Assembly: GCF_002285795.1 (NCBI RefSeq)
Contig: NZ_CP022961.1
Span: forward strand, 2,980,001 to 3,044,000
Source of the DNA: Plantactinospora sp. KBS50
Lineage (GTDB): Bacteria > Actinomycetota > Actinomycetes > Mycobacteriales > Micromonosporaceae
Length of the DNA stretch: 64,000 nucleotides
Direction: 5' to 3'
How positions within the stretch are numbered: the first letter of the stretch is position 1; every line of letters starts with the position of its first letter. A program made the position numbers and the translations under genes. Shown piece by piece: positions 58,508 through 64,000 of the stretch. The notes below the pieces were generated by a model that did no database searches, was not told the DNA's origin, and saw only the letters and a list, made by a program, of their open reading frames with translations.

Positions 58508-59995
58508 TCAGACGCGTCCGGTCATGAGCCGGCGGCGGTGCCGCACGGCGAGCATGCCGGCCAGCAGCAGCAGCGCCGCTCCGGCCGCCACGAGCCCGGC
58601 GCCGAGTCCGGCCAGCGGGGTGACGTCGGATCCGGTCACCGGCAGCCAGGGGCCGCCCGGATGGTGCGGGTCGCCGGGTTTGCCGGGGTGCGGCGGCCAG
58701 GGCGGACCCGGGTCGTGCGTCCAGGTCGGGTACGGCGTTTTCGTACCGGTCGGCGTGGGCGTGGGCGTCGGCGTACCGGTCGGGGTGGGCGTCGGCGTGG
58801 GTGTCGGCGTCGGCGTACCGGTGGGTGTCGGCGTCGGCGTGGGTGTCGGCGTGCCGGTCGGGGTGGGTGTGGGTGTCGGCGTGGGAGTGCCGGTGGGCGT
58901 CGCCGTCGGTGTGGGGCTCGGGCTCTCGCAGGCCAGCGTCGTGTCGAACGGGAAGTAGTGCACCTCGCCGCCCTGGTGGTCGAAGGAGGCGGTGATCACG
59001 CCGCCCTCGATGTTGCTCGGATCCAGATCCAGCACGTCCGCGTTGGGCGCGTAGATCGTGCCGATCACGGCGGCACCCTGGACCAGGGTGATCGCGGTGG
59101 TGGTGGGGAAGTTGAACAGGATGTACGGCGCCTGCCCGCCGCCGATGCCGGCGAAGTTCGGCGCCGCCCAGGCGAAGACGTCGCCGACGTCGGAGGTGTC
59201 GACGTTGACCAGCAGCGGCGTGTCGGCGGTGGGCTGGTTCGCGAAGGTCAGGATCGCGATGTTGGTGAGGTCGGTGGCGCTCAGGTTGAGCACGTTGGTG
59301 ACCCCCGGCGTGAGGGTGACCACCGCGTTGCTGCCGGCCGGGATCGGCCGGGGGAGTACCTCACCGTTCGGTGTCGTCAGGACCACCGTGTTGGCGCAGG
59401 TGGCCAGGTCGGTCGAGGTCGAGCGGAACGTCTCGAACGCCGACGCGAAGTCGATCGGACTGGTCGGTCCGACGCTGGCCACCGGCTGCCGGACGACCAG
59501 CTCCACCCGCGGGTACGCGTCGTAGTCGTTGACGGGCAGGATGCGCGTGTTGACCGCCGCGCCGTTGTTGTCGGTGTCCCGCACCACCGCCCCGGTGAGG
59601 TCGCCGACCTTCGCGTAGCCGTTCTGCAGCACCTGGAGCCGGGTGCCGGGCACGCTCCCGGCGAAGTCGACCTGGCCGCCCACCACGAGCGCGCTCGGCT
59701 GGGCGTCGCCGGCCACCACGAACGTGCCCGCGTTGGCGGCCGCGACCTGGTAGTTGCCGAAGCTCAGGTTGCCGCCCACCGCGACCGGTCCCTCGGTCTC
59801 CGAGGTGACCAGGTTGGCGTCTCCCTCCGTCATGATGTTGAAGCCGAGCGCGGCCTGCACCGGATTGACCGGTCCGACCGGCGCGGCCTGGGCCGGAAGC
59901 GCCGCCGCGAGCATGACGCCGCCGGTGACCAGCAGGCCACCGGCGGTGGCGGCGACGATCGCGCGATACCGCGCGACAGCATCTAGTGTTGGCAT
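58508..59995 (-). CDS. Choice-of-anchor A surface protein with sortase-type C-terminus
   Basis: The 495-residue product has a signal peptide (ending AALPAQAAP), a choice-of-anchor A domain (about 45-355: ALGFNIMTEGDANLVTSETE, GPVAVGGNLSFGNYQV, APNADVLDLDPSNIEGGVIT), a Pro-Thr repeat stalk (about 365-420) and a Pro/Gly/His-rich segment. It ends in a sorting signal: LPVTGSD, a hydrophobic stretch and RHRRR. It should be covalently attached to peptidoglycan by a sortase. The role may be adhesion or surface coating; ligand unknown. Confidence 0.88.
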   Translation of the reverse strand: MPTLDAVARYRAIVAATAGGLLVTGGVMLAAALPAQAAPVGPVNPVQAALGFNIMTEGDANLVTSETEGPVAVGGNLSFGNYQVAAANAGTFVVAGDAQPSALVVGGQVDFAGSVPGTRLQVLQNGYAKVGDLTGAVVRDTDNNGAAVNTRILPVNDYDAYPRVELVVRQPVASVGPTSPIDFASAFETFRSTSTDLATCANTVVLTTPNGEVLPRPIPAGSNAVVTLTPGVTNVLNLSATDLTNIAILTFANQPTADTPLLVNVDTSDVGDVFAWAAPNFAGIGGGQAPYILFNFPTTTAITLVQGAAVIGTIYAPNADVLDLDPSNIEGGVITASFDHQGGEVHYFPFDTTLACESPSPTPTATPTGTPTPTPTPTPTGTPTPTPTPTPTGTPTPTPTPTPTPTGTPTPTPTPTGTKTPYPTWTHDPGPPWPPHPGKPGDPHHPGGPWLPVTGSDVTPLAGLGAGLVAAGAALLLLAGMLAVRHRRRLMTGRV

Positions 59996-60139
59996 CTAAT
60001 CCCCCGTATCGGACAAACCCGATCCTGAGGATAGACAGCCGATTACCGCCCGTAACCGGACTTGCGGATTCGGTCCCCCGGACCCCGTGCCGGACCGGGG
60101 CGAGGTTTGCCCGCCGGAGGTGCGGGAAGCCGGATACTC

Positions 60140-61435
60140 ATGACCAAACCCCGTGTCGTGATCGTGGGAGCCGGATTCGCCGGGTACCACGCGGCGAAGA
60201 CCCTGGCCCGACTGGCCCGCGGCCGGGCCGAGATCACCCTGTTGAATCCGACCGACTACTTCCTCTACCTGCCGCTGCTGCCGGAGGTCGCGGCCGGGAT
60301 CCTGGACTCGACCCGGATCTCGGTGCCGTTGGCCGGCACCCTCGACGGGGTCCGGGTGGTCATCGGCGAGGCCGACCGGATCGACCTGCGCGCCCGCTCG
60401 GTGGGCTACATCGATCCCGAGAACGGTCGGCGCGAGCTGGGCTACGACCGGCTGATCCTCGCCGTCGGCAGCGTCAACAAGCTGTTGCCGATCCCCGGCG
60501 TCACCGAGCACGCGCACGGCTTCCGGGGGCTGCCGGAGGCGCTCTACCTGCACGATCACGTGGTGGCCCAGATCGAGCGGGCCGAGGCCGCGCAGGACGA
60601 GGCCGAGCGCGCCGCCCGGTGCACCTTCGTGGTGGTCGGTGCCGGCTACACCGGCACCGAGGTGGCCGCGCACGGCCAGTTGTTCACCGACGAACTCGCC
60701 GCCCAGCACTCCGGGCTGGGCCGGCGACCGCGCTGGATGCTCGTCGACGTGGCCGACCGGGTGCTGCCCGGACTGCACGAGCGGATGTCCGAGACCGCGC
60801 GCCGGGTGCTCGACCAGCGCGGCGTGGACGTCCGGCTGGGCTGCTCGGTCCAGGAGGCGACCGCCGAGGGCGTCCAGCTCAGCGACGGCCAGTTCGTGCC
60901 CACCCGGTCGCTGATCTGGTGCGTGGGGGTGCGCCCCGACCCGCTGGTGGCCGAGTTGGGCCTGCGGACCGAGCGTGGCCGCCTGGTGGTCGACGAGTTC
61001 CTCACCGTGCCCGGCCATCCCGAGGTGTACGCCTGCGGCGACGCGGCCGCGGTGCCGGACCTGACCCGGCCGGGCGAGGTGACCCCGATGACCGCCCAGC
61101 ACGCCGAGCGGCAGGGCCGGCTCGCCGCGCACAACGTCGCCGCCTCCTTCGGCCAGCGCCGGAGGCGCCCGTACCGGCACCACGACCTCGGTTTCGTGGT
61201 CGACCTCGGCGGCACCGACGCGGCGGCCAACCCGTTGAACATCCCGCTGTCCGGGTTGCCGGCCAAGGCCGTCACCCGCGGCTACCACCTGTGGGCGATG
61301 CCCGGCAACCGGGCCCGGGTGAGCACCGACTGGCTGCTGGACGCGACCGGGGACCGGCCCGCCGTCCAGCTCGGGCTGGTGCCGGCGCACGCCGTGCCGC
61401 TGGAGAACGAGGCGCCGGAGACCACCGTACGCTGA
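60140..61435 (+). CDS. Type II NADH dehydrogenase-like FAD oxidoreductase
   Basis: The 431-residue product has the FAD motif VVIVGAGFAGYHAAKTLARL, the NAD motif FVVVGAGYTGTEVAAHGQLF and VYACGDAAAVPDL closing the FAD site. The two-dinucleotide-domain order and LYLPLLPEVAAGIL fit NDH-2 (Ndh), which feeds NADH electrons to menaquinone without pumping protons. The C-terminal membrane-anchoring helix is weak. Single gene. Confidence 0.85.
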   Translation: MTKPRVVIVGAGFAGYHAAKTLARLARGRAEITLLNPTDYFLYLPLLPEVAAGILDSTRISVPLAGTLDGVRVVIGEADRIDLRARSVGYIDPENGRRELGYDRLILAVGSVNKLLPIPGVTEHAHGFRGLPEALYLHDHVVAQIERAEAAQDEAERAARCTFVVVGAGYTGTEVAAHGQLFTDELAAQHSGLGRRPRWMLVDVADRVLPGLHERMSETARRVLDQRGVDVRLGCSVQEATAEGVQLSDGQFVPTRSLIWCVGVRPDPLVAELGLRTERGRLVVDEFLTVPGHPEVYACGDAAAVPDLTRPGEVTPMTAQHAERQGRLAAHNVAASFGQRRRRPYRHHDLGFVVDLGGTDAAANPLNIPLSGLPAKAVTRGYHLWAMPGNRARVSTDWLLDATGDRPAVQLGLVPAHAVPLENEAPETTVR

Positions 61436-61502
61436 CCGGCCGGGGCACGATCCGCACGGACGGTTCCGGCCGCGAGCCGGCGGCGGCGTGTCGGCCCGGG
61501 TT

Positions 61503-62321
61503 TCAGCCGGCGTCCCGGGCCGGCCGCCCGGTCCCGGCGAAGGTCGCCAGCTCCGCACCGGCCAGCACCCGCCCGGGCACCCGGTCCCGGGCCGCGCGGG
61601 CGGCCAGCCGGGCCACCGGCAGCCGGCCCGGCGTGCGGGCCGCGGCCAGCACCACGTTGCCGTACCGGCGGGCGTTCATCATCTGCCGGGCGGCGATCAG
61701 GCAGACCTCGGCGAAGACCCGGCGCAGCGTCGTGACCTGGGTACGGGAGAAGGCCAGCGGCGGCAGGTCGGTGAGGTTCACCGCGAGCAGGCCGTCGGGC
61801 CGCAGCACCCGGGACACCTCGGCCGCGAACTCCACGGTGGTGAGGTGTACCGGCATCCGCGCGCCCTGGTAGACATCGAGCAGCACCGCGTCGTATCGGC
61901 AGTCGGGCTCCCAGCCGACGGCCTGCCGGGCGTCGGCGATCCTGACCCGGACCTCCGGCGGCGGTGGCAGCTCCCGGGTGACCAGGTCCATCAGCACACC
62001 GTCCAACTCGACCACGAGCTGTGTGGATCCGGGCCGGGTCGCCGCGACGTACCGGGGCAGCGTCAGCGCGCCGCCGCCCAGGTGCAGCACCCGCAGCGGG
62101 GCTCCCGGCGCCGCGGCGAGGTCCAGCACGCTGGCCATCCGCCGCACGTAGTCGAATCGCAGGTAGCGGGGGTCGGTCGGGTCCACGTACGACTGCTCGA
62201 CGCCCTCCACCAGCAGGGTGCGACCGGCCGGGCGGGCGGGGTCGGGGACCAGCGCGGCCCCCGCCGCCGCGCCCGCCCCGGCATCCTGCGGTGCGGACGT
62301 GCGGACGCTGTGCGAGCCCAT
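61503..62321 (-). CDS. Spermidine synthase-like (polyamine aminopropyltransferase fold) protein
   Basis: The 272-residue product has a Rossmann methyltransferase-type core: LRVLHLGGGALTLPRYVAAT, VVELDGVLMDLV, DARQAVGWEP, YDAVLLDVYQGARMPVHLTT. This matches spermidine-synthase-like proteins of actinomycetes. The catalytic Asp of genuine spermidine synthases appears as LLDVYQ rather than D-S-(S/T)-D, so polyamine synthesis is doubtful. No membrane domain. Confidence 0.75.
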   Translation of the reverse strand: MGSHSVRTSAPQDAGAGAAAGAALVPDPARPAGRTLLVEGVEQSYVDPTDPRYLRFDYVRRMASVLDLAAAPGAPLRVLHLGGGALTLPRYVAATRPGSTQLVVELDGVLMDLVTRELPPPPEVRVRIADARQAVGWEPDCRYDAVLLDVYQGARMPVHLTTVEFAAEVSRVLRPDGLLAVNLTDLPPLAFSRTQVTTLRRVFAEVCLIAARQMMNARRYGNVVLAAARTPGRLPVARLAARAARDRVPGRVLAGAELATFAGTGRPARDAG

Positions 62322-62501
62322 GGCCGGACCCTAGGGGGTGGCTCCCGGAGCCTTCGAACCGGCCCCCGGCCCGGCCCCCGAACCGGCACCCGGGCCGGCC
62401 CTCAGGCCCGGCACCCGGGCCGGCTTCCGCCGGCGCACCGCGGGACCGGTGGGCCCGCGCCGCGGGACCCGGGTGGCGCCCGGTGGCGGGCCGTTCCCGG
62501 G

Positions 62502-63344
62502 TCAGATCATCCCGGCGCCGGCCTCGTCGATGGCCGCGTCCACCTGGTGCGCCAACGCCACGTCGAGGGCGGTGATCCCGGCTCCCCGGCGGGTGCGGAC
62601 GGTCAGCACGGCGCTGCCCGCGGCCGGCCGGCCGATGCTCGGACCCCGACCCGTCTCGGGCTTGATCCGGGCGAGCCGCTGGAGCACCCGGTCGAGGTTG
62701 TCCGGCGGTAGCTCGATGCTGCGCACCAGCGCGTGCTCCTGCACGGACCAGTAGGGCAGCGCGGCCAGCGCCAGGGCCAGTTCCGGGCCGGGCAGCGGCG
62801 CGGTCCCGCCGCCGGGGGCCGGGCCGTCGGCGCCGACCGGCAGCGGGCTGCGCAGGTCGGCCAGGTCGGCCGGCAGGTCCAGCGCGGCCACCAGCTCCGG
62901 GTCCTGCTCGGCCAGCGCCGCCAGGGTGGCCTGGGCCTGGTACCGGGCCTGTTCGGGGGTACGCCGGCACAGCCGGGCGACCTCGGCCAGGAAGCCCGCC
63001 AGGTCGCGCCGCCGGCTCACCTGGCCCGCGCCGGTGCCGTGCAGTTCGGCCGGTACGGCGTCCAGCAGCAGTTCCCGGTCCGGCTCCAGCAGCGCCGCCG
63101 CCAGCGCCCGGACGGTGGCCTCGGCGCCGGAGCGGGCGTCCGGGAAGTCCTCCCCGGTCCGCCGGCCGACCCCCTGGACCAGCTCCCGGTACCGGATCAC
63201 CGGCACGGTCGCGGTCTCGGTGCCCGGCTGCCCGGTGGGGATGTCCGGGTACGGCCAGGGCCGGTCGGCCGGCGTGCCGCGCTGGCGGGACTGCCGGGCC
63301 AGGGCCCGGCGGCGCTGGTTGTCGCCCTGCATCTGCTTGCCCAT
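62502..63344 (-). CDS. DUF2267-like protein with a PCD-like C-terminal domain
   Basis: The 280-residue product starts at ATG 63344. A basic N-terminus (MGKQMQGDNQRRRALARQSR) precedes two DUF2267-like helical repeats (about 50-165). The C-terminal 90 residues, from LPYWSVQEHALVRSIELPPD to ITALDVALAHQVDAAI, resemble pterin-4a-carbinolamine dehydratase, but the usual catalytic His-His-Pro is absent. The combination suggests a regulatory or structural role. Moderate confidence in the second domain. Confidence 0.6.
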   Translation of the reverse strand: MGKQMQGDNQRRRALARQSRQRGTPADRPWPYPDIPTGQPGTETATVPVIRYRELVQGVGRRTGEDFPDARSGAEATVRALAAALLEPDRELLLDAVPAELHGTGAGQVSRRRDLAGFLAEVARLCRRTPEQARYQAQATLAALAEQDPELVAALDLPADLADLRSPLPVGADGPAPGGGTAPLPGPELALALAALPYWSVQEHALVRSIELPPDNLDRVLQRLARIKPETGRGPSIGRPAAGSAVLTVRTRRGAGITALDVALAHQVDAAIDEAGAGMI

Positions 63345-63504
63345 GGTCGAGCGTTCCCGCCGGATCCGGCGGCGAAACGAGCGGCACCCGGCGGGCGTCC
63401 GGCCGCCGCCGACCACCCGGGCGGGATGAGGGACGCTCACCCGGACCGCCGCCACCATCGGGCTGGATCGTCAGGCGTTCGAGCGCGGGGAAGGTGGGGC
63501 CGTC

Positions 63505-63822
63505 ATGAAGCGGATCGTGGAGATCGTGCCCGCCCGACCGGGCTGGTACGCGCGGTGGCGCAACGGCGCGGACTCGACGTGTTCGTACCCGGTGACCGTG
63601 TGGGCACTGGTGGAGGACAGCGAGCCGGGCAGCCGTGAGGTGATCGGGATCGACTCGATCGGCCAGTGGCCGGGTGCCGACGGCAGCGAGGACGGTGTGG
63701 TCTTCGTCCGGTACCTGTTCCACCCGCCGGGCGAGGGACGGCCGGAGGACGCGGAGCCGGAGCCGGAGCGCGAGGCCGCCGGCCGGGTGGCGAGCGGGCC
63801 GGTGCAGGCCACCGCCGGCTGA
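63505..63822 (+). CDS. Small protein of unknown function
   Basis: The 105-residue product is compact up to about residue 75 (IVEIVPARPGWYARWRNGAD, VTVWALVEDSEPG, EDGVVFVRYLFH) and then acidic and disordered. It has no signal peptide, membrane segment or recognised motif. It diverges from the DUF2267/PCD-like gene across 160 bases. Confidence 0.55.
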   Translation: MKRIVEIVPARPGWYARWRNGADSTCSYPVTVWALVEDSEPGSREVIGIDSIGQWPGADGSEDGVVFVRYLFHPPGEGRPEDAEPEPEREAAGRVASGPVQATAG

Positions 63823-63856
63823 CCCGGACATGCGGTGTGACCCGGGCCGGGTCTGA

Positions 63857-63915
63857 CCCGGCGTGGGGTCTGACCCGGCGTGGGGTCCGAGCCGGCGTGG
63901 GGTCTGACCGGGCGT
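63857..63915. repeat. Tandem 17-bp repeats after the last gene
   Basis: Three to four copies of GGCGTGGGGTCTGACCC, one with base changes. Non-coding. The remaining bases to the window end show no supported feature. Confidence 0.75.
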
Positions 63916-64000
63916 GCCGGCCGGCGCCGGTTGACCTGAACGGTGGCGGCGCCGATGCCTCGACTGCCGCCGGTGACCGACCCGGCTCAGCCGGTGGCGC

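Noticed and set aside
58735-58925. Pro-Thr/Gly-Val repeat as a separate plus-strand coding repeat
   Set aside because: It is the reverse reading of the Pro-Thr stalk of the surface protein on the minus strand.

Overview
The window is high-GC DNA with GTG/ATG starts, purine-rich ribosome binding sites, many 4-base ATGA/GTGA gene overlaps and actinomycete-type families (XRE-DUF5753/DUF397 pair, Asp23/AmaP cluster, DUF6286, DUF6510, choice-of-anchor A protein). A Micromonosporaceae-like actinomycete (Micromonospora or a relative) is the best guess; this is inference from gene content, not a taxonomic test.

Layout. 1-7.4 kb is an accessory patch: a HerA-type ATPase followed by two unrecognised proteins sharing an N-terminal tag, a remnant of an acyltransferase (E2) gene, and an amidase gene split by an IS1380-family element with a clean target duplication. 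7.6-9.7 kb holds a small membrane protein and an XRE-DUF5753/DUF397 pair. 9.8-11.0 kb has a VOC protein and YaaA. 11.1-25.9 kb is a divergent aromatic-acid supercluster. Leftward runs an eight-gene unit (ABC importer, benzoylformate decarboxylase, benzaldehyde dehydrogenase, MFS transporter, 4-hydroxybenzoate 3-monooxygenase). Rightward runs pcaI-J-H-G-D-C and an IclR regulator. Together they would turn (hydroxy)benzoylformates into protocatechuate and on into the beta-ketoadipate pathway, but pcaB and pcaF are absent here. The two units leave from twin promoters carrying matching tandem GTTC-N7-GAAC operators.

26-31.6 kb has an atypical radical SAM gene, an L,D-transpeptidase lipoprotein, a cyclic-nucleotide-binding protein, an FKBP isomerase and a lipoprotein resembling an inactive metallopeptidase. 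31.9-35.8 kb is a respiration/hypoxia island (universal stress protein, cydAB, short adenylate kinase) with DosR-type boxes. 35.8-46.3 kb is a LacI-controlled sugar regulon (GH35, regulator, ABC importer, secreted glucoamylase-domain protein, GH39) with the same operator at both ends. 46.4-64 kb is mixed: LtrA, pirin, an alkaline-shock/envelope cluster, a CaiB-type CoA transferase, TerC behind a likely yybP-ykoY riboswitch, a molybdopterin/flavin oxidoreductase pair, a sortase-type surface protein, an NDH-2-like enzyme, a spermidine-synthase-like protein and a DUF2267/PCD-like protein.

Caution on data quality: four genes (HerA ATPase, pcaG, radical SAM, FKBP) each carry one frameshift, and each is repaired by adding a single G or C to a run of four or five. 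This looks like a systematic homopolymer error rather than biology. No rRNA, tRNA or CRISPR array was seen.
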